Assembly: GCF_014201615.1 (NCBI RefSeq)
Contig: NZ_JACHEU010000001.1
Coordinates: 1,755,631 to 1,819,630, forward strand
DNA: 64,000 nt
Origin: Aquamicrobium lusatiense
GTDB taxonomy: Bacteria; Pseudomonadota; Alphaproteobacteria; Rhizobiales; Rhizobiaceae
Reading direction: 5' to 3'
Of this stretch, positions 10,149-19,922 are shown in pieces (position 1 is the first letter of the stretch; each line of letters opens with the position of its first letter). The notes beneath the pieces were generated by a model that saw nothing but the letters and a program-made list of their open reading frames with translations, did not search any database and was not told the DNA's origin. A program made the position numbers and the translations under genes.

Positions 10149-12458
10149 TCAGGCCGCAGCTTTCATGGGTTGACCGGCGGGCTTTTTCTTTGCCGTGGCC
10201 GGGATCCTCACGGAAACGATGGTGCCCGTGCCTTCGGTGGAGCGAATCTTGAGCGCGCCGCCATGCAGCTCCGCCAGCGAGCGCGAGATGGCGAGGCCGA
10301 GGCCGGATCCGGTGTGGTTCTTTGAAAACTGGTTCTGCACCTGCTCGAAGGGGCGGCCAAGCTTCTTCAGCGCATGCCTGGGAATGCCGCAGCCATTGTC
10401 CTCGATGGACAGGATCAGCGCACCCGACGCATGGCGTGCCCGAACGGAGATGCGTCCACCTTCTCCGGTGAACTTGACCGCATTCGACAACAGGTTGAGC
10501 GCGATCTGCTTGATGGCGCGGCGGTCGGCGTAGAGCTTGAGGGTCTCGGCGATCTTGGTTTCGACCGTGATCTTCTTTTCCGCCGCCTGCAGAGACACCA
10601 CCCGCACCGTCTCGCGGATGAGCGGGCACAGGTCGATCTCCTCGCGGTCCATCGAGAACTGGCCGGCCTCGATCTTCGACATGTCGAGAATGTCGTTGAT
10701 CACCCCGAGCAGATATTTGCCGCTGGAGTTGATGTCGGTTGCATATTCCTCATAGCGGTCGGATCCCAGCGGGCCGAACAGTTTCTGTGCCATCAACTCC
10801 GAAAAGCCTATGATGGCGTTGAGCGGGGTTCGCAGCTCATGCGACATGTTGGCGAGGAATTCGGACTTGGCCTGGTTCGCAGCCTCGGCGCGGTCCTTTT
10901 CCTTGATGTATTTGCGGTTCAGCTCGGCCAGTTCGCGCGCCTTTTCCTCTTCGGCGCGGCGCGCGAGGCTGAGGTCGTGGATCGTTGCCATCAGCCGGCG
11001 CTCGCTGTCGAGCAGCTTGTCCTGATGCTGGCGGATCTGGGTGATGTCGGAGCCGACCGCCACCGTGCCGCCGTCGCGCGTCTTCAGTTCGTTGACCTGC
11101 AGCCAGCGGCCATCCGCAAGCTGGCGCTCATAGGTGGTGCCGCCGCGCGGGCCGTTGACATTGGCCAGCCTGCGTTCGGAGGCGAAGGCCTGCATCCGCT
11201 CCTCCAGTGCCACGCGATGCGCGCCCGGCACCACGTCATGGTCGGAGAGGCCGTTGTCCTGCTGGAATTTTGAGTTGCACATTACCAGCCGGTCGGCCGG
11301 GTCCCACAGCACGAAGGATTCGGTGATGTTCTCGATCGCGGTGCGCAGCCGCAGGTCGGCCGCTTCCGAGCGCAGGGCGAGATGGCGCTGCTCGCTCACG
11401 TCCATCGAGATGCCGATGAGCTGGATTTCGGAGGCGTCCGGGTCGACGACCTGCGCGCGTACCCGCATCCACACCCACTGGCCATTGGCGTGGCGCATGC
11501 GGAACACCCGGTCGATCTGGTCGATCTCGCGCGCCATGACCCTATTGGCGATTTCGAACAGATTGCCGTCGTCTGGATGGATGATGCGGTCGACCTCGCC
11601 GAAGGAAAGCATGGCGTCGCAGGGCTCGTAACCCAGCATGTCGTACATGGAGGGCGACCAGTACATCTTGCCGCGCACCATGTCCCAGTCCCACAGGCCG
11701 CAGCGGCCGCGCACCAGCGCCATGTCTATGCGCTGCTGACCTTCGAGATAGACGCGGTCGGCAGCCTGAGCCCGCGCCGCCTGGCTGAAATAGGCGTAGA
11801 GGATGACGATCAGCACGCTTGCCGTCAGCACGAACAGGGAAACGTTCAGCGACACGGTCCGGCGCCACTGCGCGAAAACCGCATCCTGCGGAATCAGCGC
11901 GGCCGCGGCCCGCTTTTCAGTGGTGTCGATGGCCACAGCCGCGAACCAGTCGGCGCCGTCGATTTTGACGGGGATGACGCCGGCCCGCTCGCCGAACAGG
12001 AAAAGCGGCTGGCCGTCGCTTATAATTTCATCCAGTGCGCGGCCATACCAGCGCGTGGAGCGCGGCGTTACGGCCGAAACGGTGAACTTCTCATTCGTGA
12101 AGGCCAGCACATGGCCCTCGGAGAGCGAAGCGGTGCGGCTGACCTGCTCAAGCCGTTCCTGCGGGCTGATGCTGTCGAAATCAGCAGCGATGAGCTGGCC
12201 GGAGGCGAGCGCGAGCGCAGACCGGGCGCTGTTCTCGACGTCATCGCGCCAGTTCATCAGCGAAATGAAATGCAGGCCGGCCACCACAATCAGGAAAATG
12301 ACGATGAGCACGGGAATGAGACGGCGCAGGAACGGCTCCGCAGCAACCAGCTTCTGATAAGCCGGCTGGGCGATGAGCTGTGCATTGCCGGCAAGGCCTT
12401 TGCCCTTCCGATCAACAGACATCCCACCGGGCGCGCTGAACGCGTCCGCCTTCGCCAT
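10149..12458 (-). CDS. pleC: PAS-domain sensor histidine kinase, PleC-like
   Basis: This is a membrane kinase of 769 aa. It has a membrane segment at about 46-66, an extracytoplasmic region, a second segment at about 203-223, a PAS domain with WDWDMVRGKMYWS and PAC extension, a second PAS region, then HisKA with H-box His540 (SHELRTPLNAIIGFSEL) and HATPase with NLLSNAVKFTGEGG and GSGLGLAISR. The H-box and HATPase match the PleC/DivJ/PdhS cell-cycle kinases of alphaproteobacteria. A pleC gene lies beside glnE in rhizobia, as I recall, which supports PleC. Its job would be phosphatase/kinase control of DivK and of cell-cycle polarity. The family call is firm, the symbol less so. Confidence 0.75.
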   Translation of the reverse strand: MAKADAFSAPGGMSVDRKGKGLAGNAQLIAQPAYQKLVAAEPFLRRLIPVLIVIFLIVVAGLHFISLMNWRDDVENSARSALALASGQLIAADFDSISPQERLEQVSRTASLSEGHVLAFTNEKFTVSAVTPRSTRWYGRALDEIISDGQPLFLFGERAGVIPVKIDGADWFAAVAIDTTEKRAAAALIPQDAVFAQWRRTVSLNVSLFVLTASVLIVILYAYFSQAARAQAADRVYLEGQQRIDMALVRGRCGLWDWDMVRGKMYWSPSMYDMLGYEPCDAMLSFGEVDRIIHPDDGNLFEIANRVMAREIDQIDRVFRMRHANGQWVWMRVRAQVVDPDASEIQLIGISMDVSEQRHLALRSEAADLRLRTAIENITESFVLWDPADRLVMCNSKFQQDNGLSDHDVVPGAHRVALEERMQAFASERRLANVNGPRGGTTYERQLADGRWLQVNELKTRDGGTVAVGSDITQIRQHQDKLLDSERRLMATIHDLSLARRAEEEKARELAELNRKYIKEKDRAEAANQAKSEFLANMSHELRTPLNAIIGFSELMAQKLFGPLGSDRYEEYATDINSSGKYLLGVINDILDMSKIEAGQFSMDREEIDLCPLIRETVRVVSLQAAEKKITVETKIAETLKLYADRRAIKQIALNLLSNAVKFTGEGGRISVRARHASGALILSIEDNGCGIPRHALKKLGRPFEQVQNQFSKNHTGSGLGLAISRSLAELHGGALKIRSTEGTGTIVSVRIPATAKKKPAGQPMKAAA

Positions 12459-12592
12459 GAAATGGCACTCCCCAACTATGTCCCGTTTGAAGATCCGGCT
12501 ACACTGAACATCCGAATCGCCCCTAAGGAATCAAAGCTGATTCGCCTTGTCCAGAGGCACGGCGTAAAAAGATCGCTGCGACGGGTGAATGA

Positions 12593-15226
12593 CTACGCCA
12601 GAGAGCGTTCGGCAATGTCCCCGAGATCGACTGATATGCCGGGCATTTTCACCATGGAAACCAGTGCCTGCCGCGCCTTTTCCTGACGTATCGGCTCAAG
12701 CGAACGCCAGGACCGGAACGCCGTGGCAAGGCGGGCGGAGAGTTGCGGGTTGCGCTTGTCGATATCCATAAGCGCCTCTGCGAAGAACAGATAGGCCGCT
12801 CCATCCGCGCGATGGAACCCGCTTTGGTTGCCTGCGGAGAAGCTTCCCATCAGTGACCGCACCCGATTCGGGTTATCGATGGAGAACGAGGGGTGCCGCA
12901 TCAGGGTGCGCACCGTTTCCAGCGCGTGCTCGCCGGGCACGGTGGCCTGAATCTGGAACCATTTGTCCATGGCGAGCGGCATATCGGCATGGCGCCGCTC
13001 GAAATCGGCGAGGGCGGCGCGGGCCTGCGGCGATCCGGGATGCTCATGCGCAAGCGTGCCCATGCCGGCGATCAGGTCGGTCATGTTGGTCGCGTGCGTG
13101 AAGTGACTTGTGGCGATGTCGGTGCCGTCATTGCTGCGGGCGAGATACCCCAGCAGGACGTTGCGCAAGGCGCGCCGTCCGGCAGCCGCTGCATCGGGAC
13201 TGAAAGGTCCCGTATCATGGAGGTGCTGGTAAAGCGCATGGAAGCTGTCACGGTTGGCGCCTGCTATGAAGCCCACCAGCGCCTTGCGGGCGACAAGCAC
13301 AGCATCGGGATCGATATCCTTACCGATATCGCGGGCAATGTCGGCTTCCGACGGCAATGTGATGGCAAGGGCGCGATAGGCTGGTTCCAGATCGTCATCG
13401 GCCGCTATGGAGCCGGCCAGGCGGGCGATGCTGTCCTCGAAAACCGTTGCCTTGCCGCCGAGAACGCATCTGTAGGCTGCGATGAGGGCTTCGGTAAGCA
13501 GCGTGTTGAACGCCTGCCAGCGCCCGAATGGATCGCTGTCATGGCGGGCGAGGAAGATCAGGTCTTCCGGTCTCTGCTCGACCGCGAGCGTGACGGGCGC
13601 TGAGAAGCCGCGGTTGAGCGAGAGGACCGGCCGTTCGGCAACACCGTGGAACCGAAGCTTCTGGCTGCGCTTGCGCACATGGATGACGCCGCCGTCCACC
13701 GTGCCGCCTTCCGCCGAGCTCCACTGCAATTCCCTGCCGTCGCTGCCTATGAGGCCGAAGGCCAGTGGAATGTGCATGAGGCGCTTGCGGCTTTCGGACG
13801 GGGTGGGCGGCACCGACTGCTCGATTTCGAGTGTCAGCGTGCCTGCCTCGTAGCTCGGTTTGATGGTCAGGTTGGGGGTGCCGGACTGGTTGTACCAGAG
13901 GCCGAACTGAGAAAGGTCCCGGCCCGAGACATCCTCGAACACTTTGAGGAAATCCTCGATCGTGCAGGCCTCGCCATCATGGCGCTCGAAATAGAGGTCC
14001 ATGCCGGCCCGGAACGTTTCCCTGCCCAGAATGGTGGCGAGCATGCGCACCACCTCAGAGCCCTTTTCATACACGGTCGCCGTGTAGAAATTGTTGATCT
14101 CGCGATAGCGGCGCGGCCTGACCGGATGGGCAAGCGGTCCCTGATCCTCGGGAAACTGCAGCGCCTTCAGTGCGCGCACCTCTGCGATGCGCTTCACGCC
14201 GCGCGAGCGCTGGTCGGCGGAGAACTCATGGTCGCGGAAAACGGTGAGGCCTTCCTTCAGACAGAGCTGGAACCAGTCGCGGCAAGTGATTCTGTTGCCT
14301 GTCCAATTGTGGAAATACTCATGCGCGATGATCGCCTCGATATTGGCGAAATCGGTGTCGGTCGCGGTCGCCTCGTCGGCCAGCACATATTTGTCGTTGA
14401 AGATGTTGAGGCCCTTGTTCTCCATCGCGCCCATGTTGAAATCGGAAACGGCGACGATGTTGAAAACATCAAGGTCGTATTCGCGCCCGAACACCTCTTC
14501 GTCCCACCTCATCGACCGCTTGAGCGCATCCATGGCATAGGCGGCAAGCCTCTCCTTGCCGTGCTCGACATAAATGCCGAGGTCGACCTTCCTGCCGCCC
14601 ATGGTGGTGAAGCTGTCGCGCAGGCACCCGAGATCGCCTGCCACCAGTGCGAACAGGTAAGACGGCTTGGGGTGGGGATCGTGCCACTCGGCAAAATGCC
14701 GGCTATTGTCGAGTTCGCCGCTGTCAACGGGATTTCCGTTCGAGAGCAGAAGCGGTGCCTCAGCGCGCGGTGCTTCGATGCGGACATGATAGACCGACAG
14801 GATATCCGGCCGGTCCAGAAAATAGCTGATGCGGCGGAAGCCTTCCGGTTCGCACTGGGTGCAGTAGACGCCATTGGAACGATAAAGCCCCATCAGGGCC
14901 TTGTTGCGGTCAGGCTCCAGTTCGGTTTCTATCGTTAGCTGGAACTGTGCCGTTTCGGGCAGATCCTTCAGCACGAGGCGCTCGGGCGTCGCTTCATGGG
15001 CCGTATGTTCGATGCCGTCCAGTTCGATGCGCTTCAGATTGAGGTCGTCGCCATCGAGGATCAGCGGAGCGGATGGATCAACGCCGGCGCGCCTTTCGAT
15101 GGTCAGATCCGCGATCACGATCGTCCGGATCGGATCAAGCCGGAAGGTCAGATGCGTCCGGGGGATCAGGTAGTCGCTTGGCCGGTAATCCTCGAGCCTG
15201 AAAACCTGACCTGTATCTGTACGCAT
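12593..15226 (-). CDS. pepN: Aminopeptidase N (M1 metallopeptidase)
   Basis: This zinc aminopeptidase releases N-terminal residues from peptides in the cytoplasm. The 877-aa product carries the substrate motif GAMENKGLNIFN, the zinc motif HEYFHNW and the distal glutamate in LKEGLT, followed by the long C-terminal helical domain. Length matches bacterial PepN. The frame is open upstream to 15289, but ATG 15226 has AAGGAAAG just upstream and gives the expected N-terminus. It is monocistronic and divergent from the DMT transporter. Confidence 0.95.
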   Translation of the reverse strand: MRTDTGQVFRLEDYRPSDYLIPRTHLTFRLDPIRTIVIADLTIERRAGVDPSAPLILDGDDLNLKRIELDGIEHTAHEATPERLVLKDLPETAQFQLTIETELEPDRNKALMGLYRSNGVYCTQCEPEGFRRISYFLDRPDILSVYHVRIEAPRAEAPLLLSNGNPVDSGELDNSRHFAEWHDPHPKPSYLFALVAGDLGCLRDSFTTMGGRKVDLGIYVEHGKERLAAYAMDALKRSMRWDEEVFGREYDLDVFNIVAVSDFNMGAMENKGLNIFNDKYVLADEATATDTDFANIEAIIAHEYFHNWTGNRITCRDWFQLCLKEGLTVFRDHEFSADQRSRGVKRIAEVRALKALQFPEDQGPLAHPVRPRRYREINNFYTATVYEKGSEVVRMLATILGRETFRAGMDLYFERHDGEACTIEDFLKVFEDVSGRDLSQFGLWYNQSGTPNLTIKPSYEAGTLTLEIEQSVPPTPSESRKRLMHIPLAFGLIGSDGRELQWSSAEGGTVDGGVIHVRKRSQKLRFHGVAERPVLSLNRGFSAPVTLAVEQRPEDLIFLARHDSDPFGRWQAFNTLLTEALIAAYRCVLGGKATVFEDSIARLAGSIAADDDLEPAYRALAITLPSEADIARDIGKDIDPDAVLVARKALVGFIAGANRDSFHALYQHLHDTGPFSPDAAAAGRRALRNVLLGYLARSNDGTDIATSHFTHATNMTDLIAGMGTLAHEHPGSPQARAALADFERRHADMPLAMDKWFQIQATVPGEHALETVRTLMRHPSFSIDNPNRVRSLMGSFSAGNQSGFHRADGAAYLFFAEALMDIDKRNPQLSARLATAFRSWRSLEPIRQEKARQALVSMVKMPGISVDLGDIAERSLA

Positions 15227-15384
15227 ATGCTCTCTTTCCTTCTCTGCCCCGATGCAGTCGTGGCAGCCCGCCTTCACCTTTTGGCTCAAGACAATCCGGT
15301 TGGTGTTCTTTACATGATGAGGGCCTGCGTCGGGAAGCCTGCGTCAGGTGGGGAGTATCCACAGACGAAGAATGCGGGACCAAT

Positions 15385-16332
15385 TTGAGTAATCTCACGC
15401 CTGAAAACAGCCGGCCTCTGACCGCCATTAGTCTGAAAATCATTTCGGTGGTGATATTCGTTGGCATGTCCTCGTTCATCAAGGCAGCCGGCGCCTTGCC
15501 GGCCGGGCAGGTGGTGTTCTTCCGGTCTTTCTTCGCGATGTTTCCGATCCTTCTTTTCCTCGGCCTGAAGGGAAGGCTGAGAACCGCTTTCGCAACGGAA
15601 CGACCCTTTGGGCATATGGCGCGTGGCTTCGTCGGCGTTTGTTCGATGGGACTGATTTTCTTTGCGCTGGCGCGGCTGCCGCTGGCGGATGCGATCACCC
15701 TGAATTATGCGCAGCCCTTGATGGTCGTCGTGTTCAGTTCCCTGTTTCTGGGCGAGCCGATCCGCATGTACAGATGGGGAGCCGTCGCCATCGGGCTCGT
15801 CGGTGTCATCATCATTTCGTGGCCCGAACTGACCATGCTGCGCTCCGGCGGGGCGATGGAAGATCAGCAGGTGATGGGGGTGGTCGCGGCGCTGGCGGGT
15901 GCGGCGACCTCCGCTTTGGCAGCGATCCTTGTGCGTAACCTTGTCGGCAGCGAGCGCACCGCCACCATCGTGCTGTGGTTCTCGCTGATGGCGAGCGTCA
16001 TTTCGCTTGGCACCCTGCCGTTCGGCTGGGAAGCGATCACGGCTCATCAGGCCATGCTGCTGATTGCCAGCGGCATTTGCGGCGGTGTGGCTCAGATCTT
16101 CATGACCGCGGCCTATCGCCATGCCGAGATTTCGGTGGTCGCGCCCTTCGAATACACCTCGATCATCCTCGCCATCATCATCGGTTACGTGCTGTTCGGG
16201 GATTTGCCGGGCATCTACATGCTGATCGGTGGCACCATCGTGGTCGCGGCCGGGCTGTTTATCATCTTCCGCGAGCGCCGGCTGGGTCTGGAGCGGGCAA
16301 GAGCGGTCAAGGTCACGCCTGCGCAGGGCTGA
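15385..16332 (+). CDS. DMT-superfamily permease (two EamA domains)
   Basis: This integral membrane protein of 315 aa has about ten hydrophobic segments arranged as two EamA repeats, the typical drug/metabolite transporter layout. The substrate cannot be read from the sequence. The start is a TTG at 15385; the nearby ATG at 15372 is out of frame and stops at once. It is divergently arranged with pepN and convergent with the glycosylase gene, so it is a single-gene unit. Confidence 0.88.
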   Translation: MSNLTPENSRPLTAISLKIISVVIFVGMSSFIKAAGALPAGQVVFFRSFFAMFPILLFLGLKGRLRTAFATERPFGHMARGFVGVCSMGLIFFALARLPLADAITLNYAQPLMVVVFSSLFLGEPIRMYRWGAVAIGLVGVIIISWPELTMLRSGGAMEDQQVMGVVAALAGAATSALAAILVRNLVGSERTATIVLWFSLMASVISLGTLPFGWEAITAHQAMLLIASGICGGVAQIFMTAAYRHAEISVVAPFEYTSIILAIIIGYVLFGDLPGIYMLIGGTIVVAAGLFIIFRERRLGLERARAVKVTPAQG

Positions 16333-16361
16333 ATCTGCGGCACAGCATGGATGGCGTGCGC

Positions 16362-17222
16362 CTACGAAAGCGCGCGCAGCTTCATCTTAACTTCCAGAAA
16401 ATCGCGCCAGGCCAGCCGCTTGTGCGCCGGGGTGCGCAGCAGATAGGCCGGATGCAATGTCGGCATGGCCGGAATTTCCAGACCTGCGGCCCCGCTGTAG
16501 ATGCGCCAGTTTCCGCGCAATCTCAGGATCCCTTCCGTGGTGTTCAGAAGGGTCTTGGCCGAAGCGCCGCCCAGATGTACCAGAACCTTCGGTTTTACCA
16601 GTTCGATGTGGCGTTCGATGAAGGGGCGGCAGATCTCGGTTTCCTGCGGGGTCGGCGCACGGTTCCCCGGCGGGCGCCACGGGATGACGTTGGAAATATA
16701 GGCGCTGCTGCGGTCGAGCCCGATGGCCGCCAGCATGCGGTCCAGAAGCTGGCCGGAACGCCCGACGAACGGCTTGCCGTCCAGATCCTCGTCCCGTCCA
16801 GGAGCCTCGCCGACGAACATCACGTTGGCCTGCGGGTTTCCATCGGCAAAAACCATGTTCTTGGCTGTGAATTTCAGATTGCATCCCTCGAACCCGGCCA
16901 TGCACTCTCGCAGCTCATCGAGCGTTGCGGCGCTTGCCGCAAGCTCGCGCGCAAAGGCGATCTGCTGGCTGTCCGGAACGGTGGCCGGCTGGGCCGGCGG
17001 GCGTTCGGCAGGTGGTGTCCTTGGCGACGGTGCCTGTCGCCCGGCCTGCGGCCGGTGTTCCTGTACTTCGGCCGCTGGCAGGTCGACAGGTCGGGGCTGG
17101 GGCGCGCGCTCCTCGAATCGGTTCGCCGGCATGTCGTCCAGCGCCTCGTCCACGCCAGCCTCGGCATAGAAAGCCAGCAGGGCGTGGATGTCGGCAATGC
17201 TGTCAGGGGTGGCTGCGCTCAT
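16362..17222 (-). CDS. Uracil-DNA glycosylase superfamily protein, family-4-like with incomplete Fe-S cysteines
   Basis: This DNA repair protein removes uracil or related bases from DNA. The 286-aa product has a Pro-rich, low-complexity N-terminal extension (about residues 35-85), then motif GEAPGRDED (residues 139-145), KPFVGRSGQLLD, RPPGNRAPTPQE and the distal HPAYLLR, all family 4 signatures. Family 4 uses four cysteines for a 4Fe-4S cluster. Here only Cys107, Cys114 and Cys198 are present, Phe111 occupies the first CxxC position and Trp182 the position before RPPGNR. The glycosylase fold call is firm; whether it binds a cluster is uncertain. Confidence 0.85.
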   Translation of the reverse strand: MSAATPDSIADIHALLAFYAEAGVDEALDDMPANRFEERAPQPRPVDLPAAEVQEHRPQAGRQAPSPRTPPAERPPAQPATVPDSQQIAFARELAASAATLDELRECMAGFEGCNLKFTAKNMVFADGNPQANVMFVGEAPGRDEDLDGKPFVGRSGQLLDRMLAAIGLDRSSAYISNVIPWRPPGNRAPTPQETEICRPFIERHIELVKPKVLVHLGGASAKTLLNTTEGILRLRGNWRIYSGAAGLEIPAMPTLHPAYLLRTPAHKRLAWRDFLEVKMKLRALS

Positions 17223-17258
17223 GGAGCCACATTCGGCGTATCGGCCGGCATTTTCAAG

Positions 17259-17942
17259 TCAGGACGAGGGAATACGCGGGTCTTGCACCAGATAGAATGT
17301 CCACCGCGGCGTGAAATCGGTGATCACGAACTGAAACGACGCGGTGCTCAGCGGATCGACCTGCCCGCCGGAGAACAACAGCCGGTCATAAGGTTCGAAG
17401 CTGCGGTCGAAACGGGAAAATGCGCTGGAGAAGATAGCTTCCGGAGAGCGGTTGCGCTGGTCGAAGGAAAGGCCGTCGCCGAAGATGCTCGGCCGGTCGC
17501 GCCCTTCCTGCAGTTCGAACTCAAATTCGATCCATGGGTGACCGCTGTTGTTCAGGATGTCGATGCGCAGGTAAAGCACCATGAGGTGACCGTGGCCAGG
17601 CAGGCGGGGCATCCTTCGGATCGCGTTGTGTATTGTCAGTGTGGCCGGGGTTGCTGAGCGGAACTCTTCCAGCACCACCAGCGGATCGTCCGCCGTGCCG
17701 GATCCGCCGACCGCGGTGATGACGAAGTCGCCGAGCTCGTCGGAGAGCATATAGGAGCCCGCAGGCCACATGCCGCTCTCTTCGGCGAGGCTCGGGAAAA
17801 CACCAAGCATCACCGGAACAAAGGTCAAAACCGCAAGTTTCCGGGCACTGCCGAGCGATTTCGCGAGGCGCAACTGCGGCAGGCCGGGCCATCCATAGGT
17901 GCGCATTGGCCCAGTATCGCCGATATGCGGGCTGGCGCACAC
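17259..17942 (-). CDS. Conserved hypothetical secreted protein
   Basis: I do not recognise a named family. The 227-aa frame has a hydrophobic stretch near residues 36-52 (KLAVLTFVPVMLGVFPSLA) that looks like a signal peptide with a long N-region; an internal Met at residue 13 (17906) may be the true start. The mature part is mostly beta-prone with few charged clusters and no cysteine. It lies 36 bases upstream of the glycosylase gene on the same strand, so they could share a transcript, and is divergent from ETF-QO. Confidence 0.6.
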   Translation of the reverse strand: MCASPHIGDTGPMRTYGWPGLPQLRLAKSLGSARKLAVLTFVPVMLGVFPSLAEESGMWPAGSYMLSDELGDFVITAVGGSGTADDPLVVLEEFRSATPATLTIHNAIRRMPRLPGHGHLMVLYLRIDILNNSGHPWIEFEFELQEGRDRPSIFGDGLSFDQRNRSPEAIFSSAFSRFDRSFEPYDRLLFSGGQVDPLSTASFQFVITDFTPRWTFYLVQDPRIPSS

Positions 17943-18057
17943 TCAATTATGCGTTGGCGTGTGTCGAGATGTCTGCAGGCGGCGTCGGGCCGAGGGGAAG
18001 CCGGTGTATCGGCAGCCCTCAAGCTCACAACAAGCCGGTTGCAATCATATTTTGACG

Positions 18058-18073
18058 TTTACGTTTACGTAAA
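18058..18073. promoter_or_regulatory. LiuR-like palindrome upstream of ETF-QO
   Basis: TTTACGTTTACGTAAA is a perfect inverted repeat (arms TTTACG/CGTAAA, 4-base spacer), preceded by another overlapping TGACGTTTACG. It lies about 130 bases before the ETF-QO start in an A+T-rich stretch. It resembles my recollection of the MerR-family LiuR motif that controls branched-chain amino acid and fatty-acid catabolism in proteobacteria; that assignment is from memory and needs a motif comparison. Confidence 0.55.
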
Positions 18074-18199
18074 AATCTGCGACCTTACGTTACAAGGGAA
18101 AATGGCCGCTAATTTTTTCTGCCGGTTCCCCGTCGCATACTGATGCGCTATGGAGCGCGGGAGCCAGCACAGTATCAGCAAGCCGATGCGGAGGGATTG

Positions 18200-19879
18200 A
18201 TGAGCGATATTGAACGCGAGAGCATGGAATTCGACGTGGTGATCGTGGGTGCGGGACCGGCTGGTCTGGCGGCAGCGATCCGTCTGAAGCAGGTCGATCC
18301 CGAGCTTTCCGTGGTCGTTCTCGAAAAGGGTGGCGAGGTTGGTGCTCACATCCTCTCAGGCGCTGTTGTCGATCCGATCGGCATCGACAAGCTGCTGCCT
18401 GACTGGCGCGAAGAGGCCGATCATCCCTTCAGGACACCCGTGACCGACGACCATTTTCTGGTTCTGGGTCCTGCCGGCTCGATCCGTTTGCCCAATTTCC
18501 TCATGCCGCCGCTGATGAACAATCACGGAAACTATATCGTTTCGCTGGGAAATGTCTGCCGCTGGCTGGCCGGCAAGGCCGAGGCGCTCGGCGTCGAGAT
18601 CTATCCGGGCTTTGCCGCGGCCGGCGTCATCTACAATGATGAAGGCGCAGTCACCGGCGTTTACACCGGCGACATGGGCGTCGAGCGTGACGGAACGCAG
18701 GGTCCGAATTTCGCGCCGGGCATGGCGCTGATGGGCAAATATGTGCTGATCGGCGAGGGCGCCCGCGGATCGCTGGCCAAGGAACTGATCGCCAGATACG
18801 ATCTGTCGGCCGGCCGCGAGCCCGGCAAGTTCGGCATCGGCCTGAAGGAACTTTGGCAGATCAAGCCGGAGAACCACAAGCAGGGTCTGGTGCAGCACTC
18901 TTTCGGCTGGCCGCTCGACATGAAGACCGGCGGTGGTTCGTTCCTCTACCATCTGGAGGACAATCTGGTCGCGGTCGGGTTCGTCGTTCATCTGAACTAC
19001 AAGAACCCTTATCTGTCGCCGTTCGAGGAATTCCAGCGCTTCAAGACGCATCCCGCCATTCGCGGCACCTTCGAGGGCGCCAAGCGCATCGGCTATGGCG
19101 CGCGCGCCATCACCGAGGGCGGCTGGCAATCGGTCCCAAAAATGTCGTTCCCCGGCGGGGTGCTGATGGGCTGCTCGGCCGGTCTGGTCAACGTTCCGCG
19201 TATCAAGGGTTCGCACAATGCGGTGCTGTCCGGCATCATGGCGGCCGACCATGTGGCGGAAGCCATTCATGCGGGGCGCGCCAATGACGATCTCATTTCC
19301 TATGAGGAAGCCTGGCGCGGTTCCGACATCGGCAAGGACCTGAAGCGCGTTCGCAACGTCAAGCCGTTGTGGTCGCGGTTCGGAACGATCCTCGGCGTCG
19401 GCATCGGCGGTCTGGACATGTGGCTGAATACGCTCTTCGGCGTCTCGCCCTTTGGCACGCTTAAACACGGCAAGACCGATGCCGCCTCGCTGGAGCCGGC
19501 CGCGAAGCACAAGAAGATCGACTATCCGAAGCCGGATGGCGTTCTCACCTTCGACCGGCTTTCCTCCGTGTTCCTGTCCGGCACCAACCATGAAGAGGAC
19601 CAGCCGGTCCACCTTCACGTCCGGGACATGGCCCTGCAGGTGAATTCCGAGCACGACGTGTTTGCCGGTCCCTCGACGCGCTACTGCCCGGCGGGCGTCT
19701 ATGAATGGGTGGATGCCGATGGCAATGCCGCGGCCGATCCGACCGCCAAGGATGTGCGCTACGTCATCAACGCGCAGAACTGCGTTCACTGCAAGACCTG
19801 CGACATCAAGGACCCGAACCAGAACATCAACTGGGTGCCGCCGCAGGGTGGCGAGGGGCCGGTTTACGCAAACATGTAA
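18200..19879 (+). CDS. etfD: Electron transfer flavoprotein-ubiquinone oxidoreductase
   Basis: This membrane-associated enzyme passes electrons from acyl-CoA dehydrogenases, via ETF, to ubiquinone. The 559-aa product has an N-terminal FAD-binding motif VIVGAGPAGLAAAIRL, the conserved GWPLDMKTGGGSFLYHL region, and a C-terminal 4Fe-4S site with Cys in YCPAGVYEW and the cluster NCVHCKTCDIKDP. The frame extends up to 18143, but ATG 18200 follows GGAGGG at ideal distance. A terminator follows. It should serve the isovaleryl-CoA dehydrogenase encoded at 29.5-30.7 kb, and the LiuR-like site upstream fits that role. Confidence 0.95.
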   Translation: MSDIERESMEFDVVIVGAGPAGLAAAIRLKQVDPELSVVVLEKGGEVGAHILSGAVVDPIGIDKLLPDWREEADHPFRTPVTDDHFLVLGPAGSIRLPNFLMPPLMNNHGNYIVSLGNVCRWLAGKAEALGVEIYPGFAAAGVIYNDEGAVTGVYTGDMGVERDGTQGPNFAPGMALMGKYVLIGEGARGSLAKELIARYDLSAGREPGKFGIGLKELWQIKPENHKQGLVQHSFGWPLDMKTGGGSFLYHLEDNLVAVGFVVHLNYKNPYLSPFEEFQRFKTHPAIRGTFEGAKRIGYGARAITEGGWQSVPKMSFPGGVLMGCSAGLVNVPRIKGSHNAVLSGIMAADHVAEAIHAGRANDDLISYEEAWRGSDIGKDLKRVRNVKPLWSRFGTILGVGIGGLDMWLNTLFGVSPFGTLKHGKTDAASLEPAAKHKKIDYPKPDGVLTFDRLSSVFLSGTNHEEDQPVHLHVRDMALQVNSEHDVFAGPSTRYCPAGVYEWVDADGNAAADPTAKDVRYVINAQNCVHCKTCDIKDPNQNINWVPPQGGEGPVYANM

Positions 19880-19888
19880 GGCATTTTG

Positions 19889-19915
19889 GCCCGGCTTGTT
19901 CAGTCGGGCTTTTTC
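19889..19915 (+). terminator. Intrinsic terminator after ETF-QO
   Basis: Stem GCCCG (19889-19893) pairs with CGGGC (19905-19909) and is followed by a T-rich run TTTTTCTT, 10 bases after the ETF-QO stop. Confidence 0.75.
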
Positions 19916-19922
19916 TTGTCCC

